Part shown: positions 26,059 to 33,039 of the stretch, one piece after another
Numbering within the stretch: the first letter of the stretch is position 1
Layout of the letters: every line of letters starts with the position of its first letter
NCBI GenBank assembly: GCA_900755065.1
Contig: CAAEFC010000052.1
Location: 1 to 51,765, forward strand
Direction of reading: 5' to 3'
DNA length: 51,765 nt
From: Bacilli bacterium
Lineage (GTDB): Bacteria > Bacillota_I > Bacilli_A > RFN20 > CAG-449
Position numbers and translations under genes: made by a program
The notes under the pieces: model-generated
What the model was told of the DNA's origin: nothing
Seen by the model: only the letters and a program-made list of their open reading frames with translations
Database searches by the model: none

Positions 26059-26598
26059 ATGCTTTTTTCTAACAACAAAAAGAACCGGGCGTATTCCAAA
26101 AGAATTTTCAGATCGATTGAAGATAAATTACACGGAATCGATCAGGAAATGGCCAGCGAATATTTGTCATGGCTCGATAAGAAAACCTATTACCTGAAAA
26201 AGACGTACGATAAAGAGGGCTATGGTTCTCAGCCGGACAGTTTGTCCAGAGGCGATGTCGTCTGGGTGGAATTCGGCATTAACGTCGGTACGGAACTTTC
26301 GGATTACAAGACGAAAGGACATTATGGCGTGGTTTGGAACGTCGATTTGGGAAACGTCGTCGTCATTCCTTTGTCCAGCAGGGAAACCACCGGCTCGGAA
26401 CTGACATACGATTTAGGCGTGATCGACGGTCTGAACGAAAAGGAAAACACGCATTCTTATTTGAAATTAGATGCGATACGATCGGTTTCCAAGAGAAGAA
26501 TCGGCCGAATGAACAATAAAGAGACAGGAAAGATCACATTGGACAAGAATCGGGTCGAAATGATCAAAAAGGCGATTTTTAATTCTTTTATCCGATAG
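26059..26598 (+). CDS. PemK/MazF-like protein with N-terminal extension, no partner antitoxin
   Basis: 179 aa. Residues 60-178 show the PemK/MazF pattern: SRGDVVWVEFG, then KGHYGVVWN, then NVVVIPLSSRETTG, then SYLKLDAIRSVSKRRIGRMN, the strands around the RNA-cleaving site of this toxin superfamily. The first 60 residues are a charged helical extension. No small antitoxin-like gene lies next to it (rimO upstream, a glycosylase downstream). It may be a domesticated or solitary RNase, or the antitoxin function may lie in the extension; both are inference. Confidence 0.8.
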   Translation: MLFSNNKKNRAYSKRIFRSIEDKLHGIDQEMASEYLSWLDKKTYYLKKTYDKEGYGSQPDSLSRGDVVWVEFGINVGTELSDYKTKGHYGVVWNVDLGNVVVIPLSSRETTGSELTYDLGVIDGLNEKENTHSYLKLDAIRSVSKRRIGRMNNKETGKITLDKNRVEMIKKAIFNSFIR

Positions 26599-26617
26599 AT
26601 TCTTTTATAATGAAAGC

Positions 26618-27100
26618 ATGGAGAGACAAAGAGCCGTTCATACTTTGGACTTGTTCAAAGACGAGAATTCCCGGATTCTGATTCTGGGCTCCTTCCCGAG
26701 CATTCAATCGCGCGGGCAGAATTTTTACTACATGAACAAAACGAATCGTTTTTATCAGGTGCTTTCCGCGCTGTACGGCGAAGATTTTTATTCCGTATCG
26801 GTGGAAAGAAAGAAGGAATTGCTTCGCAAACATCGCATCGCTTTGTTCGACGTGGTTACCGAATGCGAGATTTCGCTTTCCAGCGACAGTTCGTTGAAAC
26901 CGATCGCCTATCTGAACTTGGCCGAAGTCACGAAAGATACGAAGATCGAACGCATTTTTATCAACGGAAACAAGGCATATGCACTTTTTGTCCGAAGATA
27001 TCCGGATGTAAAAGTAGGGAAACTTCCCTCGACCAGCAGCGCCAACGCGCGAATGCGACTGGATGATCTGATCCGCGAATGGAAAGCGATTCTGGGATAA
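26618..27100 (+). CDS. Mug/UDG-superfamily DNA glycosylase (deoxyinosine type)
   Basis: 160 aa of the single-domain uracil/hypoxanthine DNA glycosylase superfamily. The first motif is GSFPS in LILGSFPSIQSR, followed by FYYMNKTNRFYQVL and the C-terminal LPSTSSANAR. This matches the family annotated as DNA-deoxyinosine glycosylase, which removes deaminated bases. A perfect TATAAT ends only 6 bp before the ATG and no ribosome site is visible, so the mRNA may be leaderless. Confidence 0.9.
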   Translation: MERQRAVHTLDLFKDENSRILILGSFPSIQSRGQNFYYMNKTNRFYQVLSALYGEDFYSVSVERKKELLRKHRIALFDVVTECEISLSSDSSLKPIAYLNLAEVTKDTKIERIFINGNKAYALFVRRYPDVKVGKLPSTSSANARMRLDDLIREWKAILG

Positions 27101-27129
27101 TGCTTTTTTTCCCTTTTGGTGATTTACGC

Positions 27130-27158
27130 TTGACTAAGTAGCGATTTATGATTAGAAT
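27130..27158 (+). promoter_or_regulatory. tRNA-Thr promoter
   Basis: TTGACT and TAGAAT with a 17-bp spacer, ending 12 bp before the mature tRNA 5' end. Confidence 0.7.
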
Positions 27159-27170
27159 TATCTTGCTTTT

Positions 27171-27244
27171 GCCTCAATAGTTAAATGGCATAACGGATCC
27201 ATGGTAAGGATCAATTCGTAGTTCGATTCTGCGTTGAGGCACCA
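27171..27244 (+). tRNA. tRNA-Thr(GGT)
   Basis: A full cloverleaf: 7-bp acceptor GCCTCAA / TTGAGGC, D stem GTTA / TAAC, anticodon stem GATCC / GGATC with loop ATGGTAA (anticodon GGT at 27203-27205), T arm CGTAG-TTCGATT-CTGCG, discriminator A and encoded CCA. All stems pair. It stands alone with its own promoter and terminator. A phage integrase gene begins 150 bp downstream, so its 3' end is the probable attachment site. Confidence 0.95.
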
Positions 27245-27263
27245 TTTATTCTGTTCAATTGCG

Positions 27264-27293
27264 AAAAAGTATGGATTCTTCCATACTTTTTTT
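27264..27293 (+). terminator. Terminator downstream of tRNA-Thr
   Basis: An 11-bp perfect stem AAAAAGTATGG / CCATACTTTTT with a six-base loop and a T-run, 20 bp after the tRNA CCA. It is symmetric and could also stop leftward integrase transcripts. Confidence 0.85.
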
Positions 27294-27320
27294 GATTTGC
27301 TGCTCTGAAAAAATCGCCTC

Positions 27321-27342
27321 AACCACGAATTAACCACGAATT
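27321..27342. repeat. Tandem 11-bp repeat between tRNA and integrase
   Basis: AACCACGAATT occurs twice back to back. Short direct repeats between an integrase gene and its attachment core are typical arm-type integrase-binding sites. Directly to the left, GCCTCAA (27316-27322) is the inverse of the tRNA 3' acceptor strand. Confidence 0.5.
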
Positions 27343-27396
27343 TTTTCGGGGGTTATCTGTGCTGTTTCCCCGATGTGTCGTATAATTTTCCTGCAT

Positions 27397-28557
27397 TCAT
27401 TCGGCTTCTTTGACCATTTCGTCGATGACACGGATAGCCACGTTTTCGGCTTCCGGATAGAGATGCCCGTATCGGTTCCACGTCTGTTCTACGGTGGCGT
27501 GTCCCATCAGTTTGGCGATGGTCTTGATATTGACGTCGGCGTTGATTAAAAGGGAAGCAAACGAATGCCGGTAATCGTGAATCCGGATATGAGGAAGACC
27601 GCAGGCGTCCAGAGTTTCGTTGTTGCAGTTTTCGATTGTCGTGTCGGTGATCGGCTGAAAACCTCCGCAGACGAACCAGTCTTTTTGAAAGCCATACACA
27701 CTCGACCAACGTCGGTAATGGTCGTCCAGAATTTGAATCAGATTCTTCGACAAAGGGATTCTCCGGATCGAGGATTTGTTCTTCGGAGGATTTTCTTCCC
27801 ACGGAACGCCTTTGATCTTCTGGACGATTCCGGATTTGATATAGACGCAGTTATTCTTGATCCGATCCCACCGGATGGCGTAAGCCTCCGACTTTCTGAG
27901 GCCGCAGAAGAACAAAAGATGAAAGAACACATATTTATCCCAGTCAAGGAGATTTCCGCTTTCAGAAGCCTTCTCTTTAAGCACAGTGGCAAATTGGTTG
28001 AATTCCTCCAACCTCAGAAAATGCAAATCATGATCCTCGTCGAATCTGGAGGTAAAACTTTTGACTTTTCTTGCCGGATTATAGGGAAGACCGTAAATAT
28101 TTACTCCGTATTCGAGAATGCCTCTCAACAGTTTCAGGATATTGTTTTTATAGGAAGTCGAGAGTTTCTGACTCGCATTTTTCCGGGAGGTCGCTTTGTT
28201 CAAGTAAGTTTTGAATTCCAGAATGACGGCGGGGTTAATGCTTTCGACTTTCATATTGCCGAAAAACGGAAGAATATGGACTCTCAAAGTTCTGAGATCT
28301 CTTTCCAGAGTCGCCTTCCGGATTTCCATTTCCTTCGCCTTTACATACTGCTGCACAAGGTCTTTGAACAGAACCGGCTGCGTGGTGAAATCGTTCTTTT
28401 TCGTGGAAGCGATCAATTCCGCTTCAAGCAATTTGGCCGTCTTCGAATCCTTTTTCACATTCTTATAGATTTTTTCTTTTCGCTTGTAGTAACCGTAAAC
28501 GTCGGTATAGTTGACGACGATGCGGAGGGAACCGTCCGCTTTCTGGTATTGTGGCAT
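27397..28557 (-). CDS. int: Phage tyrosine integrase
   Basis: Site-specific recombinase that inserts and excises the prophage. 386 aa: an AP2-like arm-binding domain (1-55), a SAM-like core-binding domain (about 60-160) and the catalytic domain with R221 (CGLRKSE), H327/R330 (HDYRHSF), H353 (GHATVEQ) and nucleophile Y363. All catalytic residues are present. It is transcribed toward the tRNA, as expected for an integrase at attL. Its start lies 1 bp from the end of the ImmA-like gene. Confidence 0.97.
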   Translation of the reverse strand: MPQYQKADGSLRIVVNYTDVYGYYKRKEKIYKNVKKDSKTAKLLEAELIASTKKNDFTTQPVLFKDLVQQYVKAKEMEIRKATLERDLRTLRVHILPFFGNMKVESINPAVILEFKTYLNKATSRKNASQKLSTSYKNNILKLLRGILEYGVNIYGLPYNPARKVKSFTSRFDEDHDLHFLRLEEFNQFATVLKEKASESGNLLDWDKYVFFHLLFFCGLRKSEAYAIRWDRIKNNCVYIKSGIVQKIKGVPWEENPPKNKSSIRRIPLSKNLIQILDDHYRRWSSVYGFQKDWFVCGGFQPITDTTIENCNNETLDACGLPHIRIHDYRHSFASLLINADVNIKTIAKLMGHATVEQTWNRYGHLYPEAENVAIRVIDEMVKEAE

Positions 28558-28558
28558 A

Positions 28559-29032
28559 TTATCGATCTCCTTCCGTGTTCGTCTGAGTTCCGCTCAGCAA
28601 TTTGTTCCAGGATTCCAGATTCGAATAGTAGTTCAGCGCTTCTCCGACGAACCGATCGGGAAGTTCCAATTGCTCGGCGATCTCCCAAGAGGATAAGTGA
28701 TCGGTATAGACGAAGCGGAACAGTTTGTTCATCGGCAGCAGTTTCTTGTATAACTTCACCTCTACGCGCCGCTCACGGGTTCGTATCGTTCTTTCGGTGT
28801 CGTCGAAAGTGTAAAATGTGGAGGGAAAGTCGAAGTGAATCTTCTCGTGGCAGAGGATCAGTTTCTTTTCGGCATCGGATTCGATGAGATGATTGTTGAG
28901 AACGACGGCTTTAAGACCGCAGTCAAACTGAAAAGAGATGGCTTTGTGTCCCGGAACGCCACCGTCGATGGTATCGTGAATCTGAATATCGTTCTGATAG
29001 AGTTCGTCCTCCACCATTTCCAAACTGCGCAT
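28559..29032 (-). CDS. ImmA/IrrE-type metallopeptidase
   Basis: 157 aa. The zinc motif is HEKIH (62-66) in LILCHEKIHFDF, with a downstream RERRVEVKLYKKLLP helix supplying the third ligand region, then a helical tail. In ICEBs1 and related phages ImmA cleaves the ImmR repressor to trigger induction. Here it lies in the same leftward unit as four XRE repressors, so they are its plausible substrates. The function is by analogy. Confidence 0.85.
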   Translation of the reverse strand: MRSLEMVEDELYQNDIQIHDTIDGGVPGHKAISFQFDCGLKAVVLNNHLIESDAEKKLILCHEKIHFDFPSTFYTFDDTERTIRTRERRVEVKLYKKLLPMNKLFRFVYTDHLSSWEIAEQLELPDRFVGEALNYYSNLESWNKLLSGTQTNTEGDR

Positions 29033-29053
29033 AACTTACTGCTTCTTTCTTTT

Positions 29054-29887
29054 TCAGTCTCCCTTTTTATTGACGATCAGTTTTTCCTTTTCTTCGGCAT
29101 TCCGGGAACTGATGACTTTTGTTCCGGTTGATTTCTCAAATTCTTCTTTCGCGGTATTCGCAACCTTTCCGCCTCTCCTTGCCACATCTTTGCTTTCGTT
29201 CATCGATGTCGGCTTTTCCTGTTGAGAGATCGTTCGGGTGGTAAGTTCCGCAAGTTGATTCAAAGTGAGTTCAATGTCCGTCATATTGTCTCTCAGACTC
29301 TCTTTCTTTAATCCTTTGAGTTGTTTATATTCTTTTACGGATAATCCCGACCACGCTTTCGTAAGTTCGTTCGTGAGAATGGCGTAATCCTGTTCGCTAT
29401 CAATTCCGCGTGCTTTCCATTCGTCGGTCAGTTCTTTTCTGATCTTGATGGACAGCAATCTTTGGGTAATCCATTCTGCCGGATAACCTTTCATACGATA
29501 AAAATCAGCGCCTCTTTGCATCGCTTTTTCCGGATCGGCGATTTCGTCAAGTCTTTCGCTTCCGACCTGAGCCAGCCACATTTTAAACGGCTCGGCTTTC
29601 GGAGAGGGAATAGACTGAATGAGTCGTAAAACATCTGAGGTTTTAAGAACGTCGGTCATATATTTTTTTCCGTCAGAAGAAGGCAATTTCAGTTGTCCTA
29701 TTTTTTGGGACAACTCGCTTCCTTCGGCTGAAAGTTTGGTTTTCAGAGAATTCCAATATTTTCTTGGTCGCGGACTTTCCGTTAACGCTGCAATGATATC
29801 CACGACGGAAAAATACCATTCCTCTTCTTCTTCGTTCCACACCGCGCGAATCTTCTGATTCTCGAATAACTTGATTTTGTCTGACAT
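29054..29887 (-). CDS. BRO-N domain antirepressor-like protein
   Basis: 277 aa. Residues 8-110 match the BRO-N/DinD-type domain: FENQKIRAVWNEEEEEWYFSVVDIIAAL, then RKYWNSLK and TSDVLRLIQSIPSPKAEPFKMWLA. The rest is helical and charged, with a Lys-rich C-terminus. DinD-like proteins and phage antirepressors share this domain. Its place between the ImmA-like protease and the repressors suggests a role in switching. A good AAGGGG site precedes the start. Confidence 0.88.
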   Translation of the reverse strand: MSDKIKLFENQKIRAVWNEEEEEWYFSVVDIIAALTESPRPRKYWNSLKTKLSAEGSELSQKIGQLKLPSSDGKKYMTDVLKTSDVLRLIQSIPSPKAEPFKMWLAQVGSERLDEIADPEKAMQRGADFYRMKGYPAEWITQRLLSIKIRKELTDEWKARGIDSEQDYAILTNELTKAWSGLSVKEYKQLKGLKKESLRDNMTDIELTLNQLAELTTRTISQQEKPTSMNESKDVARRGGKVANTAKEEFEKSTGTKVISSRNAEEKEKLIVNKKGD

Positions 29888-29988
29888 TATGATTACCCCT
29901 TGTGTTACTTCATTTACCGAGCCGAAGTTGGCATATTGATGAGATAAGAGTCGATAGTGAACTTATTATATAATGGAATTATATAATT

Positions 29989-30312
29989 TCAAACGGTTTC
30001 TTTTAAAAACTCATCGACCAGATTGGAAACGATCAGTTTCTGAGTTTCCGTCAGCCGTTCATATCTGGCGCTTATTGAAGTCTGATCCTCTGCGGAATCA
30101 TGAGAATTCCTCTCCTCAGTTCTACCCATTAAATAATCGAGAGAAACGTCAAAATAATCGGCGATCCTTATAAGTGCTATATTTGACGGTAAATTGAATC
30201 CGTTTTCCCATTGCGCAACCGCGCCACGAGTGACTCCTACAATGGATGCAAGGTTCTCTTGTGATATTTTATTTTTAATTCTAAGATTTCGGAGATTCGA
30301 TTTAAATTCCAT
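29989..30312 (-). CDS. XRE repressor paralogue D (fourth of tandem array)
   Basis: 107 aa. An N-terminal lambda-type HTH with recognition segment VTRGAVAQWENG, then the block RIADYFDVSLDYLMGRT shared by all four neighbours, then a helical C-terminal oligomerisation tail (YERLTETQKLIVSNLVDEFL). It is the most distal gene of the leftward array and the most diverged tail. Its start lies 2 bp after the stop of paralogue C. Confidence 0.93.
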   Translation of the reverse strand: MEFKSNLRNLRIKNKISQENLASIVGVTRGAVAQWENGFNLPSNIALIRIADYFDVSLDYLMGRTEERNSHDSAEDQTSISARYERLTETQKLIVSNLVDEFLKETV

Positions 30313-30314
30313 AT

Positions 30315-30635
30315 TCAGCCCTCTTTGTTTGCGGTAATAAGCAATGCGATTAAAGTCTCGATAGCGTTTTTTTGCTGTCTTGTTAGTTGATTATATCCTT
30401 GTGGAATTTGATCACTTTCAATGGCGATGTTTTTAACATCGGTTCTCCCCATGAGGTAGTCGAGGGAGACATTGAAGTAGTCGGCGATTCTTAAAAGCAC
30501 ATCATTATTAGGGTGATTTCTTCCTCTTTCCCATACAGAAACAGTGTTTCTACTAACTCCGAATAATTTTCCAAATTCTTCGCCGCTTAGCCCGGATTTT
30601 GATCTTAAATCTCTAATTCTATCCTTAAATTCCAT
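30315..30635 (-). CDS. XRE repressor paralogue C
   Basis: 106 aa with the same plan as its neighbours. The recognition segment is VSRNTVSVWERG, followed by the invariant RIADYFNVSLDYLMGRTD block and a tail that begins YNQLTRQQKNAIETLIALL. Like the others it begins MEFK and is separated from paralogue B by 2 bp. It differs most from the others in the residues expected to contact DNA. Confidence 0.93.
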   Translation of the reverse strand: MEFKDRIRDLRSKSGLSGEEFGKLFGVSRNTVSVWERGRNHPNNDVLLRIADYFNVSLDYLMGRTDVKNIAIESDQIPQGYNQLTRQQKNAIETLIALLITANKEG

Positions 30636-30637
30636 AG

Positions 30638-30958
30638 TTACACCTTTTCATTTTTAGCAACCAGTATAGCGATTAAATCATCAATGACTTCTTTTTGCTG
30701 CTTTGTCAGTTTGTCATAACCATAGGGAATTTGAGTGATATCAATAATAGGCTTCTTTATGTCTGTTCTTCCCATAAGGTAGTCGAGGGAAACATCGAAA
30801 TAATCGGCGATTTTTTCCAACACCGACTGATTTGGATAATTTCTTCCGTTTTCCCATTGGCTTACATTTGCGTCGGTAACACCTAAACATTGTGCAAGAG
30901 TTTTGCCAGAAATGTTACGTTCTCTTCTTAAATCTCTTAGCCTGTATTTAAATTCCAT
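30638..30958 (-). CDS. XRE repressor paralogue B
   Basis: 106 aa. The recognition segment is VTDANVSQWENG, followed by KIADYFDVSLDYLMGRTDIKKP and the tail YDKLTKQQKEVIDDLIAIL. The block downstream of the HTH is nearly identical at DNA level to paralogue A, indicating fairly recent duplication. Two bp separate it from its neighbours on both sides. Confidence 0.93.
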   Translation of the reverse strand: MEFKYRLRDLRRERNISGKTLAQCLGVTDANVSQWENGRNYPNQSVLEKIADYFDVSLDYLMGRTDIKKPIIDITQIPYGYDKLTKQQKEVIDDLIAILVAKNEKV

Positions 30959-30960
30959 AA

Positions 30961-31284
30961 TTACTTCTTTTCATTCTGCGCAATCAGCGAGGCAGCCAGA
31001 TTCTTGATAATCTCTTTTTGATCGTCAGTAAGTTTATCGTAATCGGAGAAGGCAAACTGGAAGTTATCGGTGGCAGGTTTCTTTATGTCTGTCCTTCCCA
31101 TAAGGTAGTCGAGGGAAACATCAAAGTAATCGGCGATTTTTTCCAAAGTTGACTCTTTTGGAAAATTAAAACCGTTTTCCCATTGCCATGCTGACACTTT
31201 GCTTACACCAGTAATCTCGGCAATATTGTTAATAGTTAAATTTCGTTCGGTTCTTAAACTTTTTAATCTATCTTTAAATTCCAT
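30961..31284 (-). CDS. XRE repressor paralogue A (promoter-proximal)
   Basis: 107 aa. The recognition segment is VSKVSAWQWENG, followed by KIADYFDVSLDYLMGRTDIKKP and the tail YDKLTDDQKEIIKNLAASL. It is the first gene of the leftward lysogeny unit, facing the operator region, with AAGAGGTG in front of its ATG. By position it is the best candidate for the CI/ImmR-type master repressor. Confidence 0.94.
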   Translation of the reverse strand: MEFKDRLKSLRTERNLTINNIAEITGVSKVSAWQWENGFNFPKESTLEKIADYFDVSLDYLMGRTDIKKPATDNFQFAFSDYDKLTDDQKEIIKNLAASLIAQNEKK

Positions 31285-31319
31285 TGTTTACACCTCTTAA
31301 AAAATAAGATACATCAAAG

Positions 31320-31408
31320 TTAGTAAAAAAATAATAATTGATAGTAAAAAACTATTGACTTTTAATAAAAAACTAACTAAGATAAAAATGAAATAAGTCA
31401 AAAACTAA
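31320..31408. promoter_or_regulatory. Four phage operators in the divergent lysogeny/early control region
   Basis: Four copies of a 15-bp inverted repeat with consensus TTAGTAAAAAACTAA start at 31320, 31341, 31362 and 31394. The second (ATAGT-AAAAA-ACTAT) is a perfect dyad. The first three are exactly 21 bp apart, two helical turns; the fourth is 32 bp further. They lie between repressor A and the first rightward early gene. This is the architecture of a cooperative CI-type operator. Confidence 0.85.
31355..31383 (+). promoter_or_regulatory. Early rightward phage promoter
   Basis: TTGACT and TAAGAT with a 17-bp spacer. The third operator fills the spacer and the second abuts the -35 box, so repressor binding should block polymerase directly. 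The first early gene starts 42 bp downstream with AAAGGAG. Confidence 0.6.
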
Positions 31409-31424
31409 CAAAAGGAGCAACTAA

Positions 31425-31661
31425 ATGGAAGAGACAAATGTAGAAAAGATAAAAGGAAAGTTGGCAGAGGTGATAAAAGGACTCGATGAAATGATCGAAG
31501 AGATGGACGACGAACGGAAGAATCTTAAAAAAAGGGTGACTCCTATTGATTTGTATCGATCCTATACATTGACTTGTTACAATTTGGACAAATTAGTCAA
31601 TTTTCGAAACGGGTTGATAAAAATTTTACTTTCTTGTTTTGAGGAAGGTGAAGCGAAATGA
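31425..31661 (+). CDS. Small early phage protein, unknown
   Basis: 78 aa, mostly helical and charged (VEKIKGKLAEVIKGLDEMIEEMDDERKNLKKRV), with a coiled-coil-like first half and no known motif. It is the first gene of the early operon, directly under the repressor-controlled promoter and in the position of Cro-like or host-takeover proteins. It has no helix-turn-helix signature. It overlaps the next gene by 4 bp. Confidence 0.75.
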   Translation: MEETNVEKIKGKLAEVIKGLDEMIEEMDDERKNLKKRVTPIDLYRSYTLTCYNLDKLVNFRNGLIKILLSCFEEGEAK

Positions 31662-32194
31662 AACTGTTGTTCTATTGCACAAAAGAGAAAGAGATCTGGG
31701 GCGATGGGTCCGGAAATACTTGGTGGGGAATTGCTCCTGATGAGGACATCGATTTAGTTTTTGAATTGAATCCAACGCTAACAAGATTAAACGGCAAAAT
31801 CGTCGCGGAATGTGAAATTGATAAAGTTGAGGAAATAATTCTTAACGGAGATGAAACCGAATTAAAATTCGGAACAAAATCAAATGATTGTATAGAAGAA
31901 CAAGCCTGTTTAAATTTTGATGAACTTGAACAATATTTTGGTTATAAAAACGAAAAATGGGGATATGCTTTATATTTAAAAAATCTAAAAGTTTTTAACA
32001 TACCGAAAGAAATAAATTATTACGGTCTGGAAAAAGCACCGATGAATATGTGTTATTGCTACGATATGTTTGAAGAAAAACATATTCTTATCTCGATTCG
32101 TCCGGAACATCTGTGCAAGATCCTGAACGGCGAAAAGACGATCGAAATCAGAAAGAAGATTTTAAAAGAATTAAAAAAGGAGATATCAGAATGA
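31658..32194 (+). CDS. ASCH-like protein with rearranged domain order
   Basis: 178 aa. Sequence typical of the N-terminal half of phage ASCH proteins (ILISIRPEHLCKILNGEKTIEIRKK) appears at the C-terminus. The parts that normally follow come first: LLFYCTKEKEIWGDGSGNTWWG, LNGKIVAECEIDKVEEI, CLNFDELEQYFGYKNEKWGYALYLKNLKVF. This looks like a circular permutation, or a recombinant between two tandem ASCH genes. ASCH domains are thought to bind RNA or modified nucleotides. It is coupled by overlaps to both neighbours. Confidence 0.7.
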   Translation: MKLLFYCTKEKEIWGDGSGNTWWGIAPDEDIDLVFELNPTLTRLNGKIVAECEIDKVEEIILNGDETELKFGTKSNDCIEEQACLNFDELEQYFGYKNEKWGYALYLKNLKVFNIPKEINYYGLEKAPMNMCYCYDMFEEKHILISIRPEHLCKILNGEKTIEIRKKILKELKKEISE

Positions 32195-32418
32195 AACAGA
32201 AAATCAAGTTAAGCGAACTTGTAAAGGATATTAATAGTTGTCAGAAAATTTGTCGAACAAATAGTTGTGACAATTGCATTTTTCATTAGAAATTCATTGG
32301 TATTTACAAAAAAGAAAGAGAATTTTGCCTTTGGTATAATCACCAAATTATCAAACCTGAACTTTTAGAAAAAGAAGTCGAAATTGAAGTTCCGGCTTCC
32401 GACGAGTTAGGGATTTAG
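32191..32418 (+). pseudogene. Small Cys-rich phage protein interrupted by an in-frame amber codon
   Basis: A good AAGGAG site and an ATGA overlap with the previous gene start a 32-codon frame (CQKICRTNSCDNCIFH) that ends in TAG at 32287-32289. The same frame then continues for 42 codons (KFIGIYKKEREFCLWYNHQIIKPEL) to a second TAG. Joined, it would be a 75-position protein whose C...C..C...C spacing resembles the intact small protein at 40221-40421. Other phage genes here use TAG as a normal stop, so a nonsense mutation is the simplest reading. Readthrough is possible. Confidence 0.6.
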
Positions 32419-32436
32419 AAAGGAGGTGAATAAGCA

Positions 32437-32790
32437 ATGACCAAAGAAGAATTTATCCAAAATTTGAATGACATCGAGAACGAATACGGCGCTGAACTGA
32501 CTTCCATTTCTGCGATCAGGGACACAGATTACAAAGTGATCGAGTATGTCTACACATGGCATCCTGTGATAAGCAATACCAATGGAAAAAGGGAAATAGC
32601 CGCGCTTTATTACATGGCAGGAATGGGGATCATCAGGAATATGAAAGTAGAGGCTGATCAGGCTCATTGGCTAAACGATAAAATTCAGAATATACAAAGC
32701 AAAATTTCAAAATTGCAAAGTGATTTGGATGCAAGCAGAGATGATCTGAAAGCGATTCGCGAAAGATACGCCAAGTGGAACGTGGCGTAA
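32437..32790 (+). CDS. Phage hypothetical protein with C-terminal coiled coil
   Basis: 117 aa with AGGAGGTG before the start. The first 75 residues form a compact alpha/beta unit (EYGAELTSISAIRDTDYKVIEYVYTWHP). Residues 78-113 are a coiled coil (WLNDKIQNIQSKISKLQSDL). No family recognised. It lies in the early operon between the broken Cys-rich gene and an XRE gene. Confidence 0.75.
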   Translation: MTKEEFIQNLNDIENEYGAELTSISAIRDTDYKVIEYVYTWHPVISNTNGKREIAALYYMAGMGIIRNMKVEADQAHWLNDKIQNIQSKISKLQSDLDASRDDLKAIRERYAKWNVA

Positions 32791-32808
32791 GAGGAAGGAG
32801 GTGAGATC

Positions 32809-33000
32809 ATGAATTTAGCGAAATTAAAAGGACTAAGGGTTGAAAAAGGATTGACACAAAAAGAATTTGCCGATGCCATAGGTATGCCTTTATCAACATA
32901 TTGCTCTAAGGAACAAGGGAAAAGCGATTTTAAGGTAGAGGAGGTGAACATCATTTGCGCTTTTTTTCAAGTCGAAAGCAAAATTTTTTTTGAGCAATAA
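32809..33000 (+). CDS. Small XRE-family regulator
   Basis: 63 aa, almost only a helix-turn-helix (RVEKGLTQKEFADAIGMPLSTYCSKEQGKSDF), with AAGGAGGTG in front. Size and position in the rightward early operon suggest a Cro-like or early switch role. Its stop codon abuts a perfect copy of the phage operator. Confidence 0.88.
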   Translation: MNLAKLKGLRVEKGLTQKEFADAIGMPLSTYCSKEQGKSDFKVEEVNIICAFFQVESKIFFEQ

Positions 33001-33001
33001 G

Positions 33002-33016
33002 TTAGTAAAAAACTAA
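33002..33016. promoter_or_regulatory. Fifth phage operator, perfect dyad
   Basis: TTAGT-AAAAA-ACTAA, the ideal form of the operators at 31.3-31.4 kb, lies between two XRE genes. It suggests the lysogenic repressor also acts 1.6 kb inside the early operon, either as a roadblock or at an internal promoter. Confidence 0.75.
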
Positions 33017-33039
33017 TTTTAACAGAAAGGAGAGAAGCA

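Noticed and set aside
27565..28887. A long rightward frame of 440 codons opposite the integrase and ImmA-like genes
   Set aside because: It is antisense to two clearly recognisable genes, lacks a ribosome site and encodes no known motif; such shadows are common in this codon usage.
32191..32418. Phage-wide recoding of TAG as an amino acid
   Set aside because: Several intact phage genes (the RecT-upstream gene, the Ubl-like gene, the HExxH gene) end in TAG at sensible positions, so TAG is a stop here; the single interrupted gene is better explained by mutation or local readthrough.
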